A DNA stretch of 64,000 nucleotides from Ardenticatenaceae bacterium (lineage in GTDB: Bacteria; Chloroflexota; Anaerolineae; Promineifilales; Promineifilaceae): NCBI GenBank assembly GCA_020634495.1, contig JACKBR010000026.1, positions 9,415 through 73,414 on the forward strand. The letters run 5' to 3'. A model generated the notes under the pieces. That model made no database searches, was not told where the DNA came from, and saw only the letters and a list, made by a program, of their open reading frames with translations. Of the stretch, positions 1 to 7,876 are shown in pieces. The position numbers and the translations under genes are program-made. Within the stretch, counting starts at the first letter, position 1. Every line of letters starts with the position of its first letter.

Positions 1-302
1 CGTTATAAGCAGTAGAATATCACAGAAAATCGCGTAGATCAATAACGCTAATGTAGAAATTAACTCTCGCCATTTAGTCAATTTTGCCTAACAGCAGCGC
101 TAAATCATCAACAAAACGGCCGTTTCCCCCAACCCTGCAACCTTTGCCAAACCCATGCGTATAAACCAATGTATCGCACAAAGCGAACGTTCTTGCCCGC
201 GTGGCATCATAAAACAATCAAACAAGGAACTGTGTCATCTGCAAGCGCAAATTGCGCAAATCTGCGAGTAAACCAATCTTTGCAAGGAAGGTATAAGCAA
301 TA
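1..302. other. Upstream region without a recognised gene
   Basis: No convincing gene is seen here. The stretch contains one ACGGCCGT palindrome at 116-123 and ends in a good ribosome binding site (AAGGAAGG near 281-289) that serves the dynamin-like gene at 303. I could not find a -35/-10 pair with normal spacing. Confidence 0.6.
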
Positions 303-2957
303 ATGAGCCCGAAAAAGCAAACCGATAAATATCAGGAACTCAAAACATCATTAGAAACACTCCCCCACATTAGCCCCGCCCAGGTCGAGCACTGGATTCA
401 TATGCAAAAAGTGATTGACCAAACTCGTGACTATCTCATCCGCGCCGTGCCCCAGGCACAGCAAAGCGTGGATGAAGCCCAGAAAATTCTGGCCCAGCGC
501 ACCTACACCCTCGTCTTTTTTGGCGGCACGGGCGTAGGCAAAAGCACCCTCATCAATGGCTTGCTGGGGCGCAATTTGCTACCAACCGGGGCAGTAACGG
601 CCGTTACCGGCACTATCGTCTACATTGAACAAGCCCAGGAAGGTGAAGCAGAATCCCTCGTCCTCACCTACTGGACCCAAGACGAGTTTGCCCAGCGCGT
701 ACGCCGCCTTTGCCAACTCGGTGAGATCGACGGCTTCGACATCATCAACGACGGCGAGCGCGAACAGGCCCGCGAAGCCATCCAGCAAATCATGGCCGAC
801 GGAGCCGAAAACGCCAAAACCGAACGCGATGAATACCTGGAAATCCTCATCGACTGCATCGACTCCTACGAACACAACAAATCAATGTACACCGAAGGCC
901 CACCCGCGCCACGCAGCCTGGCCCTGGACAATGAAGACTCTCTCAAACACCTGCGCGAAGACGGCTTCAAAGGCAGCCAGCAGCGTCAAATTCGGCTCAT
1001 CAAATCGGCCACCTTCAAAATTCAACCACGTGCTGGGCAAGAGAATCTGCTCATGAACGGCTACCTGCGCATTGTCGATGTGCCCGGTTTGGGCGCAGGC
1101 ATGAAGCTGCACGAAGCCATCACCCTGGAAGAAATGAAGCGCGAAGACGCCATGATCGTCCTCGTCACCGATGCGGGACGCCAGCGTGTCGATGAACTGA
1201 AATCGCTTTCGGCCGTCAACTGGATTAAAGAGAATCGCCTCTTCGGCTTGAGCGGTGGCGATTTGGACGAAGCGGCCAGCAAAATCTTCCTGGCCGTGAA
1301 CGGCGGCAACATTCGCCAGGCGTTTGACCGCCTGAACTCTGGTCTACCGGAAGCCGAGCTGGAAGTAAAAGAAGTGACCCGATACATTGCGCCCAACTAC
1401 TGGGAACGGTACCGGGATCGCGGCCACAATCGGCCCTACTTTTTAGTTATGGCCCCGCCCGCGCTGTACGTGCAGGACCCGGACAACGCCCCAGAAGAGT
1501 TCGCCAGCGAAACCGAGCGCATTCTAAAAGTGTTCCGCGACCAACTGGGTCAGGTTAACGCCAGCGATCCGCTCGATCCGGAAACGGCCGCTTCCCTACT
1601 AAAACTCAGTGAAGTGCCCCTGCTGCGCGAAAAATTGATTACCTTCATTAAAACCGAGCGCGTGCGCAGCCAGCTGCGCGAAGCCGCCACTCGCATTCGC
1701 AACAGCCTCCAAGCGCTGCGCTTCTACTATGAAAAACAGCTCGCGGGGCGCGGCGTGCATCCGCCATTTGCCAACAGTTGGGAACAGCTGCAAGAGCGCC
1801 GCTTTGAAAACGTGATCATTCGCCAGCAAAAAGAGCTGCCGCGGGCCTTCCACAGCGCCCTGCTGGAGCTGAACAACCGCACCAACAGCGATTCCCGCTT
1901 CCGCAATATCCTGCGCCCCACGCTGAATGGCATCAAAGGCATGGTGCAAGACGCCGTGCAGCGCGAAGTAGAAACGCTGCTAGAAAACTACGGCACCGAA
2001 TATTGGGACGACCGCGATGTGACCTACGACAACCTGATCTGGGGCAGCAGCGGCATCGAAATTCCGATCAAGCGCATTCTGTTCCAGGTAGAGCTGATCA
2101 TGCAGGATTCCGTCTCCAAATTTATGCCCGAAGCGGCCGAAATCATCGCCGCTGAGCTGGAGCGCACCCTGGAAGCGCATGAAATCCACAGCCGCCTGCG
2201 CCGCGCCGCCTATGAACAGGAATACAGTTACGCCATTCCCGGCGAAACGGCCGATGGCCTGAACCTCGATGAAGCGTTCAACGTTCTGGTAGAGCGGGTA
2301 GGGCACAACTTCCGCCACGTTTGCCAGCAGGCAACCATGTACGAACTAATGAAGCCGGAACGGTCTGTACACCACCGCCTGGACGAAGGCGAGCGCGAAC
2401 TGTCGCTAAACACCAACGAGCGGCTGCTGGACGTGGCTCTAAACGGGGTTGAATCGGTGCGGCGCGAAATGGCCGCCAACATGCCAGCGGTTAACAACAC
2501 CCAGGCCGCTGCGCCTGCCGCTGTTGCCGACGAACCAGAAATCAACATCTCCATCCTGGACGAGCCAGCCCAACCCGCCGACGATTTAGGCATTAGCCTG
2601 ATTGGCGAATCAGGCGCGGTCACACCGCAGGCCGATCTGGAAATGAGCTATGCCGACAAACTGGATAACGTCGCCGTAAAGGTGAACCGCATCTTTGGTG
2701 AAATTCTCAACGACCTGTTCAACGACGATGACCTGCTGCCCCGGCTGCGCCGCCTCTTCTGGCTGGAAGCCACCAAGGCCGAGCGGGACTTCAACACCCA
2801 TATCGTCAAGCCGATGCTGAAGCAGCACGACCGCAATCTGCAAAAGCCAGAACTGCGCGAAGCGATGGAAATGGACCTGGAAAACGTGTCCGATCTCGAA
2901 GAGCTGATGCGCGTCTGGGACGGGCTGCACAAGTTGGAAACGAGTCTGGCAATATAA
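303..2957 (+). CDS. Dynamin-like large GTPase
   Basis: This 884-residue protein has a dynamin-type GTPase domain near its N-terminus. The P-loop is GGTGVGKS (residues 74-81), a Thr-rich switch I follows (TAVTGT, about 100-105), and the G3 motif is DVPG (259-262). A canonical G4 NKxD motif is not obvious. The rest is mostly charged helical sequence, as in bacterial dynamin-like stalks, with an acidic, Ala/Pro-rich linker near 740-790. No transmembrane segment is evident. Members of this superfamily remodel or tether membranes in a nucleotide-dependent way; the role here is inferred. It is the first gene of a same-strand run leading into the ubiquitin-like pathway, and AAGGAAGG sits just before the ATG. 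It could instead be an unrelated neighbour. Confidence 0.8.
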   Translation: MSPKKQTDKYQELKTSLETLPHISPAQVEHWIHMQKVIDQTRDYLIRAVPQAQQSVDEAQKILAQRTYTLVFFGGTGVGKSTLINGLLGRNLLPTGAVTAVTGTIVYIEQAQEGEAESLVLTYWTQDEFAQRVRRLCQLGEIDGFDIINDGEREQAREAIQQIMADGAENAKTERDEYLEILIDCIDSYEHNKSMYTEGPPAPRSLALDNEDSLKHLREDGFKGSQQRQIRLIKSATFKIQPRAGQENLLMNGYLRIVDVPGLGAGMKLHEAITLEEMKREDAMIVLVTDAGRQRVDELKSLSAVNWIKENRLFGLSGGDLDEAASKIFLAVNGGNIRQAFDRLNSGLPEAELEVKEVTRYIAPNYWERYRDRGHNRPYFLVMAPPALYVQDPDNAPEEFASETERILKVFRDQLGQVNASDPLDPETAASLLKLSEVPLLREKLITFIKTERVRSQLREAATRIRNSLQALRFYYEKQLAGRGVHPPFANSWEQLQERRFENVIIRQQKELPRAFHSALLELNNRTNSDSRFRNILRPTLNGIKGMVQDAVQREVETLLENYGTEYWDDRDVTYDNLIWGSSGIEIPIKRILFQVELIMQDSVSKFMPEAAEIIAAELERTLEAHEIHSRLRRAAYEQEYSYAIPGETADGLNLDEAFNVLVERVGHNFRHVCQQATMYELMKPERSVHHRLDEGERELSLNTNERLLDVALNGVESVRREMAANMPAVNNTQAAAPAAVADEPEINISILDEPAQPADDLGISLIGESGAVTPQADLEMSYADKLDNVAVKVNRIFGEILNDLFNDDDLLPRLRRLFWLEATKAERDFNTHIVKPMLKQHDRNLQKPELREAMEMDLENVSDLEELMRVWDGLHKLETSLAI

Positions 2958-2965
2958 ATTTAATC

Positions 2966-3058
2966 GAACACCTACCCCCACCCTAACCCTCCCCCTGGCA
3001 GGGGGAAGGAATTGGCTCCTCTCCCTTTGAGGGAGAGGGCTGGGGTGAGGGTGAAAAG
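2966..3058. repeat. Intergenic hairpin repeat (CCCTCACCCC family)
   Basis: Two adjacent hairpins fill the gap between the first two genes: CCCCC/GGGGG around 2991-3005, and a 9-bp stem at 3018-3026 with 3030-3038. The flanks (CCTACCCCCACCCTAACCC and GGCTGGGGTGAGGG) are themselves complementary. This is the style of widely dispersed bacterial intergenic repeats. It may attenuate read-through into the next gene. Confidence 0.6.
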
Positions 3059-3070
3059 TAGGAACGTCTC

Positions 3071-4267
3071 ATGACAGACCTTGCCACACAACCTTTGCTA
3101 CAAAAACTAGATGACGCGCATCTGCCTGTTTTCGCCTTGCGGCTGACCGAGTGGCTTATTGCTGACCTGAATAAAAGTGATGAGAGCGTGCCCGATTTCA
3201 CAGAATCGCGGGCCAAGGCGCTGCTGCGGGCTGCCGCTGTGGTGGATGACCCCACCCTGCACGATTTTGCGCGGTTGGTTGAAGGGGGCGGTACGGCCGT
3301 TCGCCTGGCCCTCCACAATTTACTGCAAGAAACTGGCCTCATTGAAGATGAAGAAGTTGGAGCTTTAGCAATTACAGTCTCCAGTCTCCAATCTCCAGTC
3401 TCCAATCCAGTCTCCTGGCTCTCACTGAGCATCGCCGCCCACGCCTATAAAAGCGGTTACCCGCTCTACCAGCTTGACCCCGCCTCGCCACCAGGCGAGT
3501 ACAGCCCCGCCGGACAGCTCATCAAACGGGCTGCCACATTTTTGCGGCAGCAAATCCAGCGCAGCGCCACCGAGCGAGACAAGCTGGGCAAAAAGCTGGC
3601 CTACAACCCTGGCGACGGCACGCCGACGCTGGACAGATTGCCCAACAACCAACCAATCGCTCCCGTGCCGCCCCACTTCCGCCCGCCGATTCCGGTGCGC
3701 TATCCAGAAGTGGCCAGGGAAACTCTGCACGTCAACGAAAACGAAAATATGCAAAACCAGCGACCGGCCACCCGCAACGCTCCCATCACCATTACCAACG
3801 ATGACATCATGCCAGCGGGGCGGCAGCCGGTGCGGATGCCAGAAATTCGCATCCAGGCAGACCAGGTGCCGCAGCAACGGCCAACACAACCTGCCCAACC
3901 GCGTTCCCGACCCAGCAGCAGTGGTGAAAATTTGGGAACGGCCGTTCGCCAACGATTCAGCCGCGACAAAGAGCCCCTGCGCAGCACCCGGCTCCGCGTT
4001 ATCGTGCAGGATGTGCAGGATGGCCCTGGACTGTACGGCATACAGGTGCAGGTGCGCTGCCAGGGCATCAAGGCCCACGTGGCTGGCACCACCAACCGCG
4101 ACGGCGTCTTCCTGTGTGAACTGCCCGTGCGCGCCCGTTCTGGCCTCACCTACGATGTAGACATTACCTGGCCCCGCGACCTGGGCGGCGAGGTGGAACG
4201 CAAATCGGTCACGCTGAACGTGGACCGTACTGAATTTAAGCTGCCTTTTTTCCGGCGTTTATCCTAA
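3071..4267 (+). CDS. Unrecognised protein with C-terminal beta-sandwich-like domain
   Basis: I do not recognise this 398-residue protein. The N-terminal 170 residues look helical. A long Pro/Gln/Arg-rich linker follows (about 200-300). The last 90 residues (about 305-398) have the alternating pattern of a carboxypeptidase-regulatory or Ig-like beta-sandwich, including GTTNRDGVF. The linker contains the motif PITITNDDI (238-246), nearly repeated at the N-terminus of the RING-like protein at 9150. Codons at 3374-3416 are formed by a dispersed CCAGTCTCC repeat kept in frame. No signal peptide or membrane segment is seen. Position between the dynamin-like GTPase and the E1 suggests a scaffold, substrate or adaptor; this is inference only. 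Confidence 0.7.
   Translation: MTDLATQPLLQKLDDAHLPVFALRLTEWLIADLNKSDESVPDFTESRAKALLRAAAVVDDPTLHDFARLVEGGGTAVRLALHNLLQETGLIEDEEVGALAITVSSLQSPVSNPVSWLSLSIAAHAYKSGYPLYQLDPASPPGEYSPAGQLIKRAATFLRQQIQRSATERDKLGKKLAYNPGDGTPTLDRLPNNQPIAPVPPHFRPPIPVRYPEVARETLHVNENENMQNQRPATRNAPITITNDDIMPAGRQPVRMPEIRIQADQVPQQRPTQPAQPRSRPSSSGENLGTAVRQRFSRDKEPLRSTRLRVIVQDVQDGPGLYGIQVQVRCQGIKAHVAGTTNRDGVFLCELPVRARSGLTYDVDITWPRDLGGEVERKSVTLNVDRTEFKLPFFRRLS
3374..3416. repeat. CCAGTCTCC dispersed repeat inside a coding sequence
   Basis: A run of CCAGTCTCC/CCAATCTCC units lies in frame in the gene at 3071 and encodes Ser/Val/Pro-rich residues. The same unit, as a full inverted repeat, lies between the two RING-like genes at 9578-9628. 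This suggests the intergenic repeat invaded the gene without breaking it. Confidence 0.65.
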
Positions 4268-4273
4268 AAAAAG

Positions 4274-4357
4274 TATGCCAGTCTGCGAGTTTGCAAGTCT
4301 GCGAGTAGCATTCAAACATCACAACTCGCAAACTTGCCACTCGCATACTCGCAAACC
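4274..4357. repeat. CTGCGAGTTTGCAAG inverted repeat
   Basis: The left part (CTGCGAGTTTGCAAGTCTGC) is matched in reverse complement by ACTCGCAAACTTGCCACTCGC on the right. It fills the gap before the E1 gene and ends only about 15 bases before its ATG, which lacks a clear Shine-Dalgarno sequence. Confidence 0.6.
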
Positions 4358-4373
4358 AAAAAATTAATAACAC

Positions 4374-5564
4374 ATGACCGAAACAACCGAACCCATCATC
4401 ATTACCGACCCAGACAGCGACCGTTACCACACCTTCGGCTACATCAGCTGGTGGCAGCAGGAGGTGGTGCGCAATGCCACCATTTTGGTCGTTGGCGCAG
4501 GAGCGTTGGGCAATGAAGTGCTTAAAAATCTGGCCCTCATGGGCATTGGCAATCTGCTCATTGCCGATTTCGACACCATCGAAGACAGCAATCTGAGCCG
4601 CTCTGTGCTGTTCCGCGCTTCGGATCGGGGCCGCCGCAAAGTGGATGCCGCGGCTGAGCGCGTCAAAGAGCTCAACCCGGACGTCAACGTGAAGACCTGG
4701 CACGGCAACATCAATTATGAGATGGGGCTGGGCGTTTTTCGCCACGTAGACGCCATCGTTGGCTGCCTGGACAACCGGGAAGCGCGCCTCTCTATCAATC
4801 GTTTTAGCTGGCAAATAAATCGGCCGTGGGTTGATGGCGCAATTCAAGAGCTAATGGGTATCGTGCGTGTCTTCTGGCCTGGCCAGGGGGCCTGTTATGA
4901 ATGTACCCTCACTGACCTGGACTACCAGATTATTAATTTGCGCTATTCCTGCCCACTGCTGGCCCGGCAAAACATTTTGCAGGGCAAGGTTCCCACCACG
5001 CCAACCAGCGCCTCCATCGTGGCCGCCTTCCAAACACAAGAAGCGTTGAAGCTAATTCACAACATGGAGGTTCAGCCCGGCAAAGGGTTGATGATCAATG
5101 GTCTGACCAACAACATTTACACCACAGAATATCCAGTTAAGGAAGGCTGCATGAGCCATGCGCGGCTGGAGCCAATTGTAGAGCTGGAGGAGTGTACGGC
5201 CGTATCCACCACCCTCTCTGATTTACTAGCCATCGCCAAAGAAAAGCTGGCCGACGATGCCGTCCTGGAATTTGATGGCGAAATTGTCACCACCATGCAC
5301 TGCCTGGACTGCGGCGAAGCGTTCCCCATCTTCCGCAAAATGGCCCGCCTGTACGAAAACGAATCCACCTGCCCCAACTGCGGTGGACGGCGCGAGATGA
5401 ACATGACCCACCGCATTGACGGCAGCGAAGATTTCCTGGCGCGCACCCTGGCAGAAACAGACGTGCCGCCATTGGGCATCATTCGTGCCCGCAGCGCCAG
5501 CCAGAAAAAGAGCATTTATCTGGAGCTAACTGGCGACAAAGAAACATTTTTTAACTTTGCCTGA
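4374..5564 (+). CDS. E1-like ubiquitin-activating enzyme (ThiF/UBA fold) with C-terminal zinc ribbon
   Basis: This 396-residue protein is predicted to adenylate the C-terminus of the ubiquitin-like protein and carry it as a thioester. The Rossmann loop is GAGALG (41-46), followed by the ADFDTIEDSNLSR segment typical of ThiF/E1 enzymes. CYECTL (C174, C177) followed by C193 in YSCPLL resembles the layout around the catalytic Cys of eukaryotic UBA3, so C193 is the best thioester candidate. A second zinc module, C310/C313 with C333/C336, lies in the C-terminal part. No ubiquitin-fold domain of the UBA1 type is seen. The Ubl and E2 genes follow directly, which separates it from MoeB/ThiF in thiamin or molybdopterin synthesis; no such genes are nearby. 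The start lacks a clear ribosome binding site. Confidence 0.88.
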   Translation: MTETTEPIIITDPDSDRYHTFGYISWWQQEVVRNATILVVGAGALGNEVLKNLALMGIGNLLIADFDTIEDSNLSRSVLFRASDRGRRKVDAAAERVKELNPDVNVKTWHGNINYEMGLGVFRHVDAIVGCLDNREARLSINRFSWQINRPWVDGAIQELMGIVRVFWPGQGACYECTLTDLDYQIINLRYSCPLLARQNILQGKVPTTPTSASIVAAFQTQEALKLIHNMEVQPGKGLMINGLTNNIYTTEYPVKEGCMSHARLEPIVELEECTAVSTTLSDLLAIAKEKLADDAVLEFDGEIVTTMHCLDCGEAFPIFRKMARLYENESTCPNCGGRREMNMTHRIDGSEDFLARTLAETDVPPLGIIRARSASQKKSIYLELTGDKETFFNFA

Positions 5565-5701
5565 GGGTTGCAACCCACACTGGCAAACTACGTAATAATA
5601 AATGATTTACCAAGTTGATTTGACTATAACAAACCACAGTGCACTATCCAGACGTGTGGCTCGATGGCAATTCAACCAATTAGAATGGAGGCTATCATAA
5701 A

Positions 5702-5968
5702 ATGGCAAGCATAAAAACAATTATCTACGATCCCACCGGCTCAAAGAAGACCCCGGTAGAACTTCCCGACGACGTTCCCATGCGGCGTTTGATTCCTGCC
5801 CTGGTTAGCAAAATGGGACTTCCCACCAGCCAGGGTGCAAATCCCATCACCTACCGGTTGGATCATCAATCCTCCGGCAAGCGGCTAAGCGACGATGAAT
5901 CCCTGGCCGATGCTGGTGTGGTTGAAGATGATATTTTGAATCTCTTCCCAGAAGTCACCGCTGGCTAG
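5702..5968 (+). CDS. Ubiquitin-like protein of YukD/EsaB-like type, ending in a single Gly
   Basis: This 88-residue protein has the length and strand pattern of a beta-grasp ubiquitin fold: an N-terminal strand (KTIIYDP), a central helix (MRRLIPALVSKMG), YRLDH, then the KRLSDDESLADAGV segment that matches the ubiquitin-like LxDxxSLxDAGI pattern of YukD/EsaB proteins. It ends in VTAG directly before the stop, so the C-terminal Gly is already exposed and no precursor tail needs removal. It has the best ribosome binding site in the cluster (GGAGG about 9 bases before ATG), in keeping with a need for more tag than enzyme. It is the likely protein tag handled by the adjoining E1 and E2. It has one Gly rather than the usual GG. 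Confidence 0.85.
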   Translation: MASIKTIIYDPTGSKKTPVELPDDVPMRRLIPALVSKMGLPTSQGANPITYRLDHQSSGKRLSDDESLADAGVVEDDILNLFPEVTAG

Positions 5969-5976
5969 GCATTTAC

Positions 5977-6001
5977 CCTCACCCAAAGTTCTTGGGTGAG
6001 G
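5977..6001. terminator. Perfect hairpin between the Ubl and E2 genes
   Basis: A perfect 10-bp stem (CCTCACCCAA at 5977-5986 with TTGGGTGAGG at 5992-6001) and a 5-base loop begin eight bases after the Ubl stop. There is no T-run, so it may stabilise the upstream mRNA end or partly attenuate transcription rather than terminate it. This would favour tag over enzymes. Confidence 0.55.
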
Positions 6002-6085
6002 CAACCCTTAATTCCAACCATAACTTGCGTGATTGCTTCGCCTGGCTGCCAACGGCCAGGCTCAATCCCAACCAACTACAAAGCT

Positions 6086-6619
6086 ATGTCTTTTAATATT
6101 CGGGAAACCAGATTGCGCAACGACCACGAGCGAATTCGTGCCCTGGTCAACCGCAGCGAGTTTATTCACATTCTAACCACAGAAGGCGATCCAGTAGAAA
6201 AATATCTCATCCGCTTTACCTGCAAAGGGGTGGAAAAGATTAATTCTGCTGGTAAGCCACTCTTGCGTGAGGCACATGAAGTGAGTATTTATCTTCACGC
6301 TGAATACCCACTGAAGCAACCTCAACTTAAGTGGCACACCCCTATTTTTCATCCCAACATTCATGTGACGGGGGCGGTGTGCATTGGGGCCTGGTGGCCA
6401 GCCAAAACGCTAGATGAGCTGCTGCTCACGCTGGGTGAAATGGTGCAGTACAAGAATTACGATCCAAAAGACCCGATGAACTCGAAGGCGGCTGCCTGGG
6501 CGCTGCGACACAAGCAGATCTTCCCCATTGACCGGCGCAGTCTGAAAGGACAATCACTGGAAGATTTGATTGTGCTTGGGGAGGAAGAATCGGATGAACT
6601 CGGCATCAACATTCTCTAG
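6086..6619 (+). CDS. E2-like ubiquitin-conjugating enzyme (UBC fold)
   Basis: This 177-residue protein carries the main marks of a ubiquitin-conjugating enzyme. The strand YPLKQPQLKW leads to FHPN (HPN motif, H89-P90-N91), then GAVCIG with the catalytic Cys at C99, then a conserved Trp pair, TLDELLLTLGEMV and DPKDPMN, matching the post-Cys LLSI...PDDPL segment of eukaryotic E2s. It should receive the Ubl from the E1 by transthiolation. I chose ATG 6086 (MSFNIRET); an in-frame GTG at 5996 lies inside the upstream hairpin and would add residues unlike the family. Its 3' end overlaps the next gene by 26 bases, so translation of the E2 and JAB genes is probably coupled. Confidence 0.9.
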   Translation: MSFNIRETRLRNDHERIRALVNRSEFIHILTTEGDPVEKYLIRFTCKGVEKINSAGKPLLREAHEVSIYLHAEYPLKQPQLKWHTPIFHPNIHVTGAVCIGAWWPAKTLDELLLTLGEMVQYKNYDPKDPMNSKAAAWALRHKQIFPIDRRSLKGQSLEDLIVLGEEESDELGINIL

Positions 6620-7817
6620 CGGCCGTTCTGCGCCACAACCGCAACCTGAACCAGAACCTATGATTGGCCAGCCCGAAATGGAGAGCCTACGGGAACGGCC
6701 GTTCACCAATTTTACCGCCAACACCCACCTGCATGGCCAGCTACCCGCTGCCAATCAGGTTGTCGTCAGCCACCGGCAGCAAGCTATTCGCCAGATTCGG
6801 GCGCACAGCATTAGCAACTTGCGCTCAGAGCTGGGCGGGGTGCTGCTTGGCCATGCTTACCGCGACGGGGGAAAACTTCTGGTGGAAGTGATCGCCGCCC
6901 TGCCTGCCCGCAACGACGATCATGGCCCAATTCATTTTACCTTTACCGCCGATGCCTGGAGCCAGATTCACCACGAGCGTGCCCAAAAATTCCCAGATTT
7001 GGAGATTGTGGGCTGGTTCCACACCCATCCCGGCCTGGGGGTTTTTTACTCCAGCGATGACGTGGTGGTGCATACGGCCGCATTCACTTTACCCTGGCAT
7101 GTCGGCCTGGTGGTGGATCCGCTGGGCAATGAAGCCAGCTACTTTGGCTGGCAAGATGGCCAGCTGGCCCCCATCGGCGGCTATTTTGAGCAGCTCGATG
7201 AGCAAGAGACGCCCGTTGCTCCCTGGCGTGTGGCCAAAACAGAAGTGTGGGCCACCCGAACCACAGAGCAATTTTACGCCTCTTATGAATCTGCTGAAGG
7301 CGAAGGTGGGTTCTTCCCGGCAACCTTCAACCAGGAACGGCCGTTTGCCCTTTCCAACACAGCCACATTGGCAATTCTGGGCTTTGTCTTAGGGTTTTTT
7401 TTGCTTTTTGGCTGGGTCGTGGCCCTCAACCGGCAGATTAACAGCCTGGAGAGCGTCATTACCAGCCTGGCAGACGAAACCTCGATCAATGCGGTAAGCT
7501 GCGGTAACCCACAGCTGCGCATTTTGGCCCCGGTTGCCCAAAGCCAGATTGCTGCTGGGCAGGACGTGCCCATTTTTGGTACGGCCGTTCACCCAGAAGC
7601 CGCCCGTTACCAAATTGAGTACCGGCTGGCTGGGGGAGAAAGCTGGGAATTGGCTGGCGTGCAGCGCCGCCAAACCGCCCTTGGCCTCCTGGTCAATTGG
7701 GACACCAGCGAGCTGTTCCCTGGCCTTTACGACCTGCGTCTGAAAGCGGTAGACCGGCAAAACATTTCGCTGCCCGGCACACCTTCTTGCCAAATCGCGG
7801 TTGAATTGACACCTTAA
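6594..7817 (+). CDS. Membrane-anchored JAB/JAMM isopeptidase with outer beta-sandwich
   Basis: This 407-residue protein starts with a Pro/Glu-rich tail, then a JAMM metallopeptidase domain (about 50-215). All zinc and catalytic residues are present: E79 in SELGGVLLG, H143 and H145 in HTHPG, S153 and D156. It should cut isopeptide or peptide bonds after the Ubl. A single transmembrane segment follows (about 257-279), then a 125-residue domain ending in ELFPGLYDLRLKAVDRQ, typical of Ig-like or FlgD-like beta-sandwiches, probably outside the cell. ATG 6594 follows GGGGAGGAAG and overlaps the E2 gene; an upstream TTG at 6570 is less likely. Because the Ubl needs no processing, it probably removes tags, and near the membrane. 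Confidence 0.87.
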   Translation: MNSASTFSSGRSAPQPQPEPEPMIGQPEMESLRERPFTNFTANTHLHGQLPAANQVVVSHRQQAIRQIRAHSISNLRSELGGVLLGHAYRDGGKLLVEVIAALPARNDDHGPIHFTFTADAWSQIHHERAQKFPDLEIVGWFHTHPGLGVFYSSDDVVVHTAAFTLPWHVGLVVDPLGNEASYFGWQDGQLAPIGGYFEQLDEQETPVAPWRVAKTEVWATRTTEQFYASYESAEGEGGFFPATFNQERPFALSNTATLAILGFVLGFFLLFGWVVALNRQINSLESVITSLADETSINAVSCGNPQLRILAPVAQSQIAAGQDVPIFGTAVHPEAARYQIEYRLAGGESWELAGVQRRQTALGLLVNWDTSELFPGLYDLRLKAVDRQNISLPGTPSCQIAVELTP

Positions 7818-7876
7818 CCTGAATGGTTGCCCATCCACACAAACCCTCCGAGAGGCTTTGTGATCTGGAATTATTT

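Noticed and set aside
4374..5564. Assignment of the E1-like gene to MoeB or ThiF in cofactor synthesis
   Set aside because: No thiamin or molybdopterin genes are nearby; Ubl, E2, JAB and RING-like genes follow it, and its Cys region is closer to UBA3.
5996..6085. GTG start giving a 30-residue longer E2
   Set aside because: It lies within a perfect hairpin and the added residues do not look like part of a UBC fold. ATG 6086 gives a normal N-terminal helix.
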